A stretch of DNA of 64,000 nucleotides from Vibrio sp. 05-20-BW147 (GTDB taxonomy: Bacteria > Pseudomonadota > Gammaproteobacteria > Enterobacterales > Vibrionaceae), in the NCBI RefSeq assembly GCF_013369385.1, contig NZ_SZTO01000008.1:62001-126000 (forward strand). Direction: 5' to 3'. Of the stretch, positions 32,820 through 42,259 are shown piece after piece. Numbering within the stretch: position 1 is the stretch's first letter; every line of letters begins with the position of its first letter. The notes beneath the pieces were generated by a model. That model did not search any database, was not told the DNA's origin, and was given only the letters and a program-made list of their open reading frames with translations. The position numbers and the translations under genes were made by a program.

Positions 32820-34622
32820 CTACCTTTCATCCCAGAAATTTCGCGATTGATGATCGTTTTCCATCTCCCGCGCAAAAATCTCTTCCAACTCTTTTCTTGC
32901 TTCTTTAGCACGCTGTGCCAATTTCTTATCTTGATTGTGCTGTGGCAGAAGCTCTTTAAGCATAGCATTATCCAGTTTGCGAAAATGCGCTTCCGCCCGC
33001 TTTGCTTGATAGGGGTGCATGCCGATTTCCACTAAGGTTTGACGCCCGAGATCAAGCGCGCCTAAAAACGTTTCTCGTGAATAAGTGCTCACACCGTGGC
33101 TGAGCAATTGATAGGCTTCCACGCGGCTACGCGCTCGCGCGAGCACTTTTAATTTAGGGAAGTGCTGTTGGCACAACTCAACAATGTTCATCACTTGATC
33201 CGGTGAATCAGTACAAATCACTAACGCTTCCGCCTTCTCAGCGCCTGCTGCGCGCAACAAATCGAGCTGTGTAGCATCGCCATAAAACACCTTATAGCCG
33301 TACTTACGTAGTAATTTAATTTGGCTAGCGTCGCTCTCCAAGACCGTCACTTTGATCTTGTTGGCATACAGTAAGCGGCCGACAATCTGGCCAAAGCGAC
33401 CAAAACCCGCAATGATCACCTTAGGTTCGGTATCCACCACATCTGGGGCTAAAGCATCGCTTTCTTGATTCAGCGTGCGGGCATACCACCATTTTTGTCC
33501 ATTGAGTAACAAGGGGGTCGTCACCATCGATAGGCTGACCACGACTAAAAGGAACGAGACTTCACTTTGATTAAGTAACCCTTCTTTGCTCGCCGCAGTA
33601 AAAATAACAAAGGCAAACTCGCCGCCTTGGCTGAGAATGGCCGCCATACGGCTACGTGCTTTGGCACGAAGTCGGCTGACTCGGCCAAGCATGTACAACA
33701 CCATGCCTTTAAGCACCACCAAACCCACGACCGCAGCGAGCACCTCTAGAGGATGCAAGACCAACAAACCCAGATTCACCGCCATACCGACCGCGATAAA
33801 AAACAGCCCAAGGAGTAAACCTTTAAACGGCTCAATCGCAATTTCTAACTCATGTCGATACTCACTTTCAGCCAGCAGTACTCCCGCTAAAAACGTTCCG
33901 AGTGCCATTGAAAGTCCGAGCTGTTGCATCAGCATCGCAATACCAAGCACCACCAGTAAAGCGGTCACAGTAAACAGTTCTCTAACTCCAGTGAGTACCA
34001 CATAGCGAAGCAATGGCCGCAATAAAAAGTGACCACCAATCAACAGCACCACAACTGAGCCAAACGTCACGAACGAGCTTAATCCATCACCAGTTACCCC
34101 ACTCCCGGCAAGCAGAGGCAAAAGGGCCAACATCGGAATCACGGCAATATCTTGGAAAAGCAAAATGGCAAACCCCGACTGACCGGTTTCGGTCCGCGCT
34201 AAACCTTGCTCTTCGAGCACTTTCAACGCAATGGCGGTAGACGAGAGAGCAAGCCCCATACCAATCACCAAGGCACTGCTCCAAGTGACCCCAAACCAAG
34301 TGACTACGCATGCAATCAATAAGGTTGATATGACAACTTGCGCACCTCCCAAGCCTAGGATGGGACCGCGCATCTGCCAAAGTTTCTTCGGATTCAGTTC
34401 CAAGCCAATCAGAAATAGCAACAGCACCACGCCCAACTCAGCGAAATGCAAAATAGCTTCGACATCACTAATCAGCCCAAGTCCCCATGGACCAATCGCC
34501 ACCCCTGCTAATAAATAGCCGAGTACAGAGCCAAGCCCTGAACGCTGCGCCAGTGGCACCGCGACTACTGCAGCAGAGAGAAAGACGACACTGGTTTGCA
34601 AAAAATCACTGGTGAGAGCCAT
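32820..34622 (-). CDS. kefB: Glutathione-regulated potassium-efflux antiporter KefB
   Basis: This 600-aa K+/H+ antiporter of the CPA2 family has an N-terminal membrane domain with 12 or 13 hydrophobic segments (to about residue 380). A TrkA-N/RCK domain follows, starting VIIAGFGRFGQIVGRLLY, which binds nucleotide and glutathione adducts. In E. coli it acidifies the cytoplasm during electrophile stress, with KefG as ancillary subunit. The ATG at 34622 overlaps the kefG end by 17 bp; a TTG just upstream is less likely. Confidence 0.93.
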   Translation of the reverse strand: MALTSDFLQTSVVFLSAAVVAVPLAQRSGLGSVLGYLLAGVAIGPWGLGLISDVEAILHFAELGVVLLLFLIGLELNPKKLWQMRGPILGLGGAQVVISTLLIACVVTWFGVTWSSALVIGMGLALSSTAIALKVLEEQGLARTETGQSGFAILLFQDIAVIPMLALLPLLAGSGVTGDGLSSFVTFGSVVVLLIGGHFLLRPLLRYVVLTGVRELFTVTALLVVLGIAMLMQQLGLSMALGTFLAGVLLAESEYRHELEIAIEPFKGLLLGLFFIAVGMAVNLGLLVLHPLEVLAAVVGLVVLKGMVLYMLGRVSRLRAKARSRMAAILSQGGEFAFVIFTAASKEGLLNQSEVSFLLVVVSLSMVTTPLLLNGQKWWYARTLNQESDALAPDVVDTEPKVIIAGFGRFGQIVGRLLYANKIKVTVLESDASQIKLLRKYGYKVFYGDATQLDLLRAAGAEKAEALVICTDSPDQVMNIVELCQQHFPKLKVLARARSRVEAYQLLSHGVSTYSRETFLGALDLGRQTLVEIGMHPYQAKRAEAHFRKLDNAMLKELLPQHNQDKKLAQRAKEARKELEEIFAREMENDHQSRNFWDER

Positions 34623-35184
34623 CAATGCCTCCTAGTGGGTCGTTGAGCCACTGACGATAACGCTCAGCATGTTGATAGCGTTCCACATCAGAGACGTTTC
34701 TCGCCCAATAGAGCACTAAGGGTTCAATCCAGTGCATTTGACATAGCGCCGCGGTTAATTCAAATGGCTGCAGAATCTCTTCGAGTGGGTATTTATTGTA
34801 GCCTTTGGTGCTAAACGCCTCTTTTTTACCACCCGTAGTAATCACACTGCGCCAATACTTCCCCGCTAGCGCTTGACCCTTTCCAAATGCGAACCCTTTC
34901 CCCAATACTCGGTCTATCCACTCTTTTAATAAAGCAGGGCAAGAATACATAAACATCGGGTGATGCAGTACGATCACATCGTGCTCGAGCAACAACTGGT
35001 GCTCGGCTTTGACATCAATAAAAAAATCGGGGTAAATCGCATAGAGGTCGCGAATCGTGACATGAGGCAGAGAGGTAATTTTTTTTATCATGACCTGATT
35101 GGCCACAGAGGTGTGCGGCTCTGGGTGGGCATAAATCACCAAAACTTTGGGCTGCTTTTTTGGGGTTGCACTTTTTTCCATCAT
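34606..35184 (-). CDS. kefG: KefB ancillary flavoprotein KefG
   Basis: A 192-aa flavodoxin-fold quinone oxidoreductase family protein that activates KefB. Key segments are KVLVIYAHPEPHTS, the conserved HHPMFMYSCPALLKEWIDRV, and ITTGGKKEAF. Several starts are possible; I use the first ATG of MMEKSATPKK, which has AGGTG close upstream and gives about the length of E. coli KefG (184 aa). Its 3' end overlaps kefB, which implies coupling. Confidence 0.9.
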   Translation of the reverse strand: MMEKSATPKKQPKVLVIYAHPEPHTSVANQVMIKKITSLPHVTIRDLYAIYPDFFIDVKAEHQLLLEHDVIVLHHPMFMYSCPALLKEWIDRVLGKGFAFGKGQALAGKYWRSVITTGGKKEAFSTKGYNKYPLEEILQPFELTAALCQMHWIEPLVLYWARNVSDVERYQHAERYRQWLNDPLGGIDGSHQ

Positions 35185-35382
35185 TGCACCTGTCATCCGT
35201 CCCATTCTTCGTTTTTGTGACTGAATCACAGCTATTGGCCAGCAAGCCAAGAAAACAAAGTGTTACTTAGTTGTTATTCATCATACTCATATTTGCATAA
35301 TGATCGACATTTATCCTCTTTCCTCCTACTATGCGCAGCAAGAAAGTGCACGAATAAACAGCATTCATTTAAGCAGAACGAC

Positions 35383-37305
35383 ATGATTACCTTTTCAGAC
35401 ATTCAGCTGCTTCGCGGCGGCGCTCCTTTGCTTGATCAAGCATCAGCAACCATCCACCCAGGCGACAAAATTGGTTTAGTCGGTAAGAACGGTTGTGGTA
35501 AATCCACCCTGTTCGCCCTCATCAAAAATGAACTGTCGATTGATGCGGGCTCATTCAGTTGCCCACAACACTGGGAGCTGGCTTGGGTTGCTCAGGAAAC
35601 GCCCGCACTGGAACGCAGCGCCATTGAATATGTCATTGATGGTGATCGCGAGTATCGTGAATTGGAACGTCAGTTACTTGAGGCCGAAACTCAAGAGCAA
35701 GGGACTCGCATCGCTGAACTGCATGGTAAAATCGAAACCATTGGCGGTTATAGTATCCGTGCGCGCGCTTCAGAGCTTTTAGATGGTTTAGGTTTTAGCC
35801 AAGAGCAGATGCATTGGAACCTGACCCAGTTTTCGGGCGGCTGGCGTATGCGTCTCAACCTTGCTCAAGCCCTGCTGTGTCGTTCTGATCTGTTGCTGCT
35901 TGACGAACCCACCAACCACTTAGACCTTGATGCTGTCATGTGGCTAGAACGTTGGCTACAAAGCTACCCAGGTACTTTGATGCTGATCTCGCACGACCGT
36001 GATTTTCTCGACCCAATCGTGAATCGCATCGTCCACATTGAAAACCAGAAACTCAATGAGTACACCGGTAACTACTCGTCATTTGAAAACCAGCGCGCTC
36101 AGAAACTGATCCTGCAACAATCGATGTTTGAGAAGCAGCAGAAGCAGATGGCGCACATGCAAAGCTACATCGATCGTTTCCGCTACAAGGCGTCCAAAGC
36201 TCGCCAAGCGCAAAGCCGCATCAAAGCGCTGGAGAAACTAGAAAAAGTGCTCCCCGCACAGTTTGATAACCCATTTAGCTTTGAATTTCGTGAACCTGCC
36301 GCGCTACCAAATCCGATCATGATGATGGATGACGTTTCTGCGGGTTACGGTGACAACCTCATCCTCGATAAAATTCGTCTTAATCTGGTGCCAGGCAGCC
36401 GCATTGGTTTGCTCGGCCGCAACGGTGCTGGTAAATCAACGCTGATCAAGCTCCTCTCCGGAGAGTTGAAAGCCCAAGGTGGCGATTTGACTTACTCGCA
36501 AGGCGTCAAAATTGGTTACTTTGCTCAGCACCAATTGGAAACCTTGCATCCCGAAGAAACGCCACTGCAACACATGATGCAGATCGCGCCAGATAAAACC
36601 GAACAAGAACTGCGTAATTATCTGGGTAGTTTTGGTTTTCACGGTGACAAAGCGCTGGAGAAAGTGGCGCCATTTTCAGGCGGAGAAAAAGCGCGCTTGG
36701 TGTTAGCGTTGATCGTCTGGCAAAAACCAAACTTACTGCTGCTCGACGAACCGACCAACCACCTAGACTTAGATATGCGCCAAGCGCTGACACTGGCACT
36801 GCAAACCTTTGAAGGCGCGATGGTGATCGTCTCGCACGATCGCTATTTGATCCGCGCGACCACCGATGATCTTTACCTAGTGCACGATCGCCAAGTAGCT
36901 CCATTTGATGGGGATCTCAATGACTACTACAAATGGCTCACTGAACAGCAAAAAGCAGAGCGTCGCGAAGCGGCCGCAGAAATGCCAGCCAAAGACAGCA
37001 GCAACAGTGCCGCAGCGAAAAAAGAGCAAAAGCGTCGTGAAGCCGATTTTCGTAAGTTAACCGCACCAATTCGCAAAAAACTGACACAGTTGGAAGCGAA
37101 AATGGATAAGTTGGGCGAAGCGTTGGCAGAAGCAGAGCAGCAATTGTCTGATAACTCACTGTATGATGCCGAAAATAAAGCTAAACTTACTCAAGTACTG
37201 GCGCTGCAAGCACAAAGTAAATCCGCTCTCGAAGAGATTGAAATGGAGTGGATGGCAGAACAGGAAGTACTGGAACAGATGGAACAGGAGTTCAATAGCC
37301 AATGA
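35383..37305 (+). CDS. yheS: ABC-F family ATPase YheS
   Basis: A 640-aa soluble twin-ATPase protein of the ABC-F family, which acts on ribosomes rather than in transport. Both cassettes are complete: Walker A GKNGCGKST and GRNGAGKST, signatures FSGGWRMRL and FSGGEKARL, and Walker B LLLLDEPTNHLD in each. A linker of about 80 residues and a charged coiled-coil C-terminus are present. The ATG at 35383 (MITFSDIQLLRGG) fits the family; the longer frame upstream is leader sequence. The ribosome site is weak (AAGCAG). Confidence 0.93.
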   Translation: MITFSDIQLLRGGAPLLDQASATIHPGDKIGLVGKNGCGKSTLFALIKNELSIDAGSFSCPQHWELAWVAQETPALERSAIEYVIDGDREYRELERQLLEAETQEQGTRIAELHGKIETIGGYSIRARASELLDGLGFSQEQMHWNLTQFSGGWRMRLNLAQALLCRSDLLLLDEPTNHLDLDAVMWLERWLQSYPGTLMLISHDRDFLDPIVNRIVHIENQKLNEYTGNYSSFENQRAQKLILQQSMFEKQQKQMAHMQSYIDRFRYKASKARQAQSRIKALEKLEKVLPAQFDNPFSFEFREPAALPNPIMMMDDVSAGYGDNLILDKIRLNLVPGSRIGLLGRNGAGKSTLIKLLSGELKAQGGDLTYSQGVKIGYFAQHQLETLHPEETPLQHMMQIAPDKTEQELRNYLGSFGFHGDKALEKVAPFSGGEKARLVLALIVWQKPNLLLLDEPTNHLDLDMRQALTLALQTFEGAMVIVSHDRYLIRATTDDLYLVHDRQVAPFDGDLNDYYKWLTEQQKAERREAAAEMPAKDSSNSAAAKKEQKRREADFRKLTAPIRKKLTQLEAKMDKLGEALAEAEQQLSDNSLYDAENKAKLTQVLALQAQSKSALEEIEMEWMAEQEVLEQMEQEFNSQ

Positions 37306-37781
37306 GTTCAGAGCACGTCCAACCTTCACTTACCCTCGAAAGGCTGTGGCAATTCAGCCTACAATATTATTCGATTCGAGAAGTGAAAGAGGCGTGCCTT
37401 GCTTTGCAGAACAACTTTAACGGCAACGTCAACTTACTGTTGCTGTTCAAATGGCTCGATGAACAACAACTGACGTTTCAAGAGCAAGAGTGGCATCAAG
37501 TACAAGCCTGCTTGGGCCGCTCTGAAACGCTACTGCATACCTACCGCGATCTCCGCCGCCAGTTTAAACAGCATCTGCCGGATACCCTCTATCGCGAAGC
37601 GCTGCAATTTGAACTGCAATTGGAAAAGCAGCAACAATCCGATCTCGTTGATTGCATCAACACCCTAACGCTGTCACCCAACCAGCAACAGCCGCTCACA
37701 AAGCGCTACTGCCAACATCTCGGTGCCGCGCATCTCTACAATGCCTTCGCCGTTGCCTCACCGTCGCAGAAACTCGGTTGA
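37302..37781 (+). CDS. TIGR02444 family protein, unknown function
   Basis: A 159-aa protein that overlaps the yheS stop by 4 bp (ATGA) and so is translationally coupled to it. It resembles the TIGR02444 family: LTLERLWQFSLQYYSIREV followed by a mainly helical, glutamine-rich sequence. There are no membrane segments or catalytic motifs. The link to yheS suggests a ribosome-related role, but this is inference. Confidence 0.78.
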   Translation: MSSEHVQPSLTLERLWQFSLQYYSIREVKEACLALQNNFNGNVNLLLLFKWLDEQQLTFQEQEWHQVQACLGRSETLLHTYRDLRRQFKQHLPDTLYREALQFELQLEKQQQSDLVDCINTLTLSPNQQQPLTKRYCQHLGAAHLYNAFAVASPSQKLG

Positions 37782-37926
37782 AGTGTGATCCTGAGCCAGT
37801 CTTACAAAGAACATCACCCTCAATGATTGACGAAAAGTTGAGCAGAAGGACTAAATTAACTCGTATCACGCATACAAAGATCAGTGAAATGCCTCGCTGA
37901 TCCAAATAACTCAAAGAGCAGCACAC

Positions 37927-38904
37927 ATGACTCAGTTTACCGCCGCAGCTGGGATAAAAAATCCACACCTACAAACCTTATTGCCGCGCTTAATTCGCAA
38001 AAAAGCACTGTTTGAACCCGTATGGCAAACACTGGATACGCCTGACGGTGATTTTTTGGATCTCGCTTGGAGCGAATCGCCACACAATGATCAAGCCAAA
38101 AACAAACCCTTGTTTGTGTTGTTTCACGGCCTTGAAGGCTGCTTCTACAGCCCTTACGCCAATGGTCTAATGAAAGCGTTTGCTGACGCTGGTTGGTTGG
38201 CGGTGATGATGCATTTTCGTGGTTGCAGCGGTAAGCCCAATCGCCTCGCGCGCGCGTACCACTCCGGCGAAGTAGAGGATGCCAGACTGTTTCTTACGCA
38301 TTTGCACGACGTGTTTCCTCACACAGTCAAAGTCGCCGTGGGCATCTCCTTAGGGGGCAATATGCTGGCCAACTACCTTGCCAAATATCAGGGAGACGAA
38401 CGGCTGGATGCGGCGACCATCGTCTCTGCGCCTCTGGATTTGTCCGCTTGTTCGCAACGTATTGAACAAGGGTTTTCGCGCATCTATCGCCGCTACTTAC
38501 TCTCTTCACTCAAACGCAATGCACTGCGCAAGCACCATTTGCTGGCTGGCGAACTTGATCTTTCCTATCAAGCCATTAAACGAGTAACACGACTTTACGA
38601 CTTTGATGACTTGATCACTGCCCCACTGCACGGCTTCCAAGATGCCGCCGATTATTATCAGCAGTGCTCTGGGCTCAACAAACTGCGCGATATTCGCATT
38701 CCGACTCAAATCATTCACGCGAAAGACGATCCCTTTATGACCGACGCAGTGATCCCTAAGTTTGTGCTCCCAGACAACATCGACTATCGACTGTTTGATC
38801 ACGGTGGTCATGTCGGCTTTCTCAGCGGAACGGCTCTGCAACCGAGATTTTGGCTAGAAGAAGCGCTGCCCGCCTACTATGAAAGTATGGCGGTTTCTGG
38901 ATAA
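37927..38904 (+). CDS. yheT: Alpha/beta hydrolase YheT
   Basis: A 325-aa alpha/beta hydrolase of the YheT (ABHD1/3-like) family. The oxyanion segment VLFHGLEGCF is near residue 70, and the nucleophile serine is in VGISLGGNMLANYL near residue 142. The catalytic His is in HGGHVGF near the C-terminus, with an Asp in HAKDDPFM. It is probably an esterase or lipase; the substrate is unknown. It follows the yheS genes by 145 bp. Confidence 0.9.
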   Translation: MTQFTAAAGIKNPHLQTLLPRLIRKKALFEPVWQTLDTPDGDFLDLAWSESPHNDQAKNKPLFVLFHGLEGCFYSPYANGLMKAFADAGWLAVMMHFRGCSGKPNRLARAYHSGEVEDARLFLTHLHDVFPHTVKVAVGISLGGNMLANYLAKYQGDERLDAATIVSAPLDLSACSQRIEQGFSRIYRRYLLSSLKRNALRKHHLLAGELDLSYQAIKRVTRLYDFDDLITAPLHGFQDAADYYQQCSGLNKLRDIRIPTQIIHAKDDPFMTDAVIPKFVLPDNIDYRLFDHGGHVGFLSGTALQPRFWLEEALPAYYESMAVSG

Positions 38905-38959
38905 TAGCGCCCCTGTCAGCCGAAAAATCCACTCACGAGCATAGAATGAAGAGGTATTT

Positions 38960-39172
38960 ATGATCGTTCCATGGCAACAAATCAGCCCTGAGGCACTGAG
39001 CAATCTGATTCGCGAGTTTGTGCTGCGCGAAGGCACCGATTACGGTGAAAGTGAATACTCACTCGAAGAAAAAATCACACAAGTACAGCAGCAATTGGAA
39101 TGCGGTGAAGCGGTGGTGGTTTTCTCTGAGTTACACGAAACCGTGGATATTCAGCTAAAACAAAAATTCTAG
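38960..39172 (+). CDS. yheU: YheU family protein
   Basis: A 70-aa protein beginning [20 protein letters not shown], the YheU (UPF0270) signature, with [14 protein letters not shown] in the middle. Function is unknown. It lies between yheT and prkB as in E. coli. GAAGAGG precedes the ATG. Confidence 0.92.
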   Translation: MIVPWQQISPEALSNLIREFVLREGTDYGESEYSLEEKITQVQQQLECGEAVVVFSELHETVDIQLKQKF

Positions 39173-39300
39173 CTGCGCCACACTTTACCGAATCCTATCC
39201 CATGACAAGCAAAGTGAACGTGCTATAGTGGGACAAACGATTGCTCCGCGGGAGGCCGATTCCCGCCCAACAGGTAAGTTTGAATACGACAAGGTCTGTC

Positions 39301-40170
39301 ATGTCAGCAAAACATCCCATTATTGCCGTGACTGGTTCGTCAGGAGCCGGCACCACCACCACTTCCGAAGCCTTCCGCAAAATGTTCAATATGATGAGCG
39401 TTAAGCCGGCATGGGTTGAAGGGGACAGTTTCCACCGTTTTACCCGTCCAGAAATGGACGTCGAAATTCGCAAGGCAAAGGAACAAGGTCGTCATATCAG
39501 CTATTTCGGCCCTCAAGCCAACGACTTTCCAGCTCTGGCGGAGTTTTTCCGCCAGTATGGGAAATCCGGCACGGGCGAAGTACGCCGTTATCTGCACACC
39601 TTTGATGAAGCGGTACCCTATAACCAAATGCCCGGCACTTTTACCCCATGGCAAAAGCTGCCCGAAAATACCGATGTGCTGTTTTATGAAGGACTGCACG
39701 GTGGTGTGGTCGATGGCGAAGTGAATGTCGCGCAACACGTCGATTTCTTGATAGGCATGGTGCCGATCGTCAACTTAGAGTGGATTCAAAAATACGTTCG
39801 TGACACGCGAGATCGCGGCCATTCACGCGAGGCCGTGATGGATTCGATTGTACGCTCAATGGACGACTATCTGAATTACATCACACCGCAATTTTCTCGT
39901 ACGCACATCAACTTTCAGCGAGTCCCGACGGTCGATACCTCCAACCCGCTCAACGCTAAGGGCATTCCCAGCTTGGATGAAAGTTTTGTGGTGATTCGCC
40001 TAAGAGGGATCAAAAATGTCGACTTCCCGTATCTACTGGCGATGATTGATGGCTCGTTCATGTCGCGCCACAACACCATCGTGGTACCGGGAGGAAAAAT
40101 GAGTTTCGCCATGGAGTTGATTGTTCAACCCATCCTACAGCAATTGATTGAAACGGGAAAAATTGGTTAG
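39301..40170 (+). CDS. prkB: Phosphoribulokinase-like protein PrkB
   Basis: A 289-aa P-loop kinase of the phosphoribulokinase family with Walker A GSSGAGTTT near residue 12. Heterotrophs such as E. coli carry it next to yheU and crp without a Calvin cycle, so its true substrate is unclear. I use the ATG at 39301 with AAGG upstream; the frame is open 20 codons earlier, but that stretch is not kinase-like. Confidence 0.92.
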   Translation: MSAKHPIIAVTGSSGAGTTTTSEAFRKMFNMMSVKPAWVEGDSFHRFTRPEMDVEIRKAKEQGRHISYFGPQANDFPALAEFFRQYGKSGTGEVRRYLHTFDEAVPYNQMPGTFTPWQKLPENTDVLFYEGLHGGVVDGEVNVAQHVDFLIGMVPIVNLEWIQKYVRDTRDRGHSREAVMDSIVRSMDDYLNYITPQFSRTHINFQRVPTVDTSNPLNAKGIPSLDESFVVIRLRGIKNVDFPYLLAMIDGSFMSRHNTIVVPGGKMSFAMELIVQPILQQLIETGKIG

Positions 40171-40203
40171 AAACTCGACAAAGAGAACGATTACTTTTCA
40201 TAC

Positions 40204-40219
40204 CGTGATCATGTGCACA
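40204..40219. promoter_or_regulatory. Candidate CRP site upstream of crp
   Basis: CGTGA, six bases, then GCACA matches 8 of the 10 key bases of TGTGA-N6-TCACA with correct spacing. It lies about 195 bp before the crp ATG. Autoregulation of crp is established in E. coli; here it is inferred from the motif only. Confidence 0.4.
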
Positions 40220-40412
40220 TTTTTGCGTAGAAAATCCGATACTCGGCACGATTAAAATCAAGAAATCGTTTTCGAAAAAGGATACTATTTCAAACCGAAA
40301 CACAAGATAGCTTGCACCCTTAGTTAACAGCTCTTATTCTAGGAAGCCTATATTAAGGCTTCGCTAAAATATGGATAGCGGCAAGCGTACCCTGCAGAGG
40401 AAGTGAGATATT

Positions 40413-41045
40413 ATGGTTCTAGGTAAACCTCAAACCGATCCAACACTAGAGTGGTTTCTTTCACACTGTCATATTCATAAGTACCCATCAAAAAGCACGC
40501 TGATCCATGCGGGCGAAAAAGCAGAAACACTTTACTACATTGTAAAAGGTTCTGTTGCGGTACTGATTAAGGATGAAGAAGGTAAAGAAATGATCCTTTC
40601 TTACCTAAATCAAGGTGACTTTATTGGTGAACTAGGCCTGTTCGAAGAAGGCCAAGAGCGTACCGCTTGGGTTCGCGCAAAATCTCCTTGTGAAGTAGCA
40701 GAAATCTCATTTAAGAAATTCCGTCAGCTCATTCAGGTTAACCCTGATATTCTGATGCGTCTGTCAGCTCAGATGGCAAGCCGTCTGCAAGTGACCAGCC
40801 AAAAAGTGGGTGACTTAGCATTCCTAGACGTAACTGGTCGTATTGCTCAGACTCTACTCAACCTTGCTAAACAACCTGATGCGATGACGCACCCAGATGG
40901 CATGCAGATCAAGATCACTCGTCAAGAAATCGGTCAAATCGTTGGCTGTTCTCGTGAGACAGTTGGTCGTATTCTGAAAATGCTAGAAGAGCAGAACCTA
41001 ATTTCTGCACACGGCAAGACTATCGTTGTTTACGGTACTCGTTAA
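40413..41045 (+). CDS. crp: cAMP receptor protein
   Basis: CRP (210 aa) is nearly identical in sequence and equal in length to E. coli CRP. The cAMP pocket segment is [17 protein letters not shown] (T in place of the E. coli serine at position 84), and the DNA recognition helix-turn-helix is [18 protein letters not shown]. It is the global activator of catabolic genes. A 240-bp upstream region holds a candidate CRP site. Confidence 0.98.
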   Translation: MVLGKPQTDPTLEWFLSHCHIHKYPSKSTLIHAGEKAETLYYIVKGSVAVLIKDEEGKEMILSYLNQGDFIGELGLFEEGQERTAWVRAKSPCEVAEISFKKFRQLIQVNPDILMRLSAQMASRLQVTSQKVGDLAFLDVTGRIAQTLLNLAKQPDAMTHPDGMQIKITRQEIGQIVGCSRETVGRILKMLEEQNLISAHGKTIVVYGTR

Positions 41046-41070
41046 TTTCCATTAACGATGAACAATTTCA

Positions 41071-41104
41071 AAAGCCACTCATGGCAACATGAGTGGCTTT
41101 TTTG
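41071..41104. terminator. crp terminator
   Basis: A perfect 13-bp stem (41071-41083 with 41088-41100) has a GCAA tetraloop and is followed by T. The A run before it lets it work for the minus-strand DUF1338 gene as well. Confidence 0.9.
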
Positions 41105-41255
41105 TTTCACAGAGACAGGTATTGGAAGTCAAGAACGCTACGCTTCAGCAGCAAACTTCCTCCTTCGAGACTAAACCCTCTCAGATTCCGAGTATTAAAA
41201 TCTCTCGCAGCAAAGCATTCTCGAACCTTCAGGGCGCAGCCCGTTCTCGATTCTG

Positions 41256-42047
41256 TTAACCATTGGTGCTTTCGAAAATCTTATCGGCAGACGCTTCCAC
41301 AAACCCTGGGTAAAGCTCACCATTGTCCATCGGGTAACGCTTGGCGAATTCGTAGAAACCACCAGGTACGATCTCACTGCCCTCGCTAAAGTGCACCGCC
41401 ACTTTGTCGGCCATGGTCGAGGATTGCTCGAGCAACACCTCAGGTGAGCCTTTGACTTCACCACCCACTTCGTTAATGACAAAACCTGCGTTGCGTAAGT
41501 GATCATTCACGCCTTTGACCGAGTCCAACGCCTTGAGCTGATTGACACTGACGGTAAAGTGATTGGCACCATAGCCATGAGCCGCCAGCCAAGACGCATA
41601 TTCACTTTCTTTTGCTAGGGTTTGGTAATCAGCAAACGACACATCCCATAAACGACCACCGTGTAAAAATGCGCTGTCCTCTAGACGTGAAGCGTCGACT
41701 TGCGCCACCAATTTTTCGACGATGGCTTGTAACTCCTCCGAGCATTCATCCACTTTTAGCGCGCTGATAAACACTTTAGGTTGGGTCGGGTCGGGATGCT
41801 CAAAGTGCTTGGCAATCAACTTTTTGCTCTTAAACAGGTAATCACCACACGCCACATAGCCTAGCTCTAGAAATGGCTTGGCTAGCGTCTCGATGCCCAG
41901 CGGAGCAACATTAAATGTGCGCAAAGCGATGTGGTCGTTGATCAATGGCTCATCTTCTTCTAGCAGTTGATGAACTTTTGCAGCGGAAGGACACAAACGT
42001 TGAATATAGTCATTCCATAGCGATTGAAAGAGAACAGCTGGCGTCAT
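41256..42047 (-). CDS. DUF1338 family protein (HglS-like dioxygenase fold)
   Basis: A 263-aa protein of the DUF1338 family, related to 2-oxoadipate dioxygenase/decarboxylase (HglS/YdcJ). Likely iron ligands by family pattern are H39 in INDHIALRTF, the His in GANHFTVSV, and the Glu in PGGFYEFAKR. HglS converts 2-oxoadipate to 2-hydroxyglutarate; activity of this short form is not known. The ATG at 42047 has a perfect AGGAGG site. It lies downstream of astD on the same strand, with a strong hairpin between, so a role in arginine or related 2-oxo acid breakdown is possible but inferred. Confidence 0.82.
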   Translation of the reverse strand: MTPAVLFQSLWNDYIQRLCPSAAKVHQLLEEDEPLINDHIALRTFNVAPLGIETLAKPFLELGYVACGDYLFKSKKLIAKHFEHPDPTQPKVFISALKVDECSEELQAIVEKLVAQVDASRLEDSAFLHGGRLWDVSFADYQTLAKESEYASWLAAHGYGANHFTVSVNQLKALDSVKGVNDHLRNAGFVINEVGGEVKGSPEVLLEQSSTMADKVAVHFSEGSEIVPGGFYEFAKRYPMDNGELYPGFVEASADKIFESTNG

Positions 42048-42096
42048 AACGCCTCCTTGTTGTTGTAGATTCACGTTGTCGGTTATAGCGTAAATG

Positions 42097-42145
42097 GAAA
42101 AATGGCGATGGCGGTTGCTGTCCAGAGTGCAACCGACATCGCCAT
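42097..42145 (-). terminator. Strong hairpin between astD and the DUF1338 gene
   Basis: A 9-bp plus 7-bp stem interrupted by a single mismatched pair (42102-42118 with 42129-42145) has a 10-base loop, then TTTTT on the minus strand. It sits 50 bp before the DUF1338 ATG and should end most ast transcripts. Confidence 0.8.
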
Positions 42146-42259
42146 CAACCTGTGACGGCGATGACCGAGGTGTAAAAAACCTCACTTATAGTTGGGCCAC
42201 AGTGACTCAGGCTCGATCCCACTGCACCCTTGGGCGACTAACACGCCCTTATTATTATT

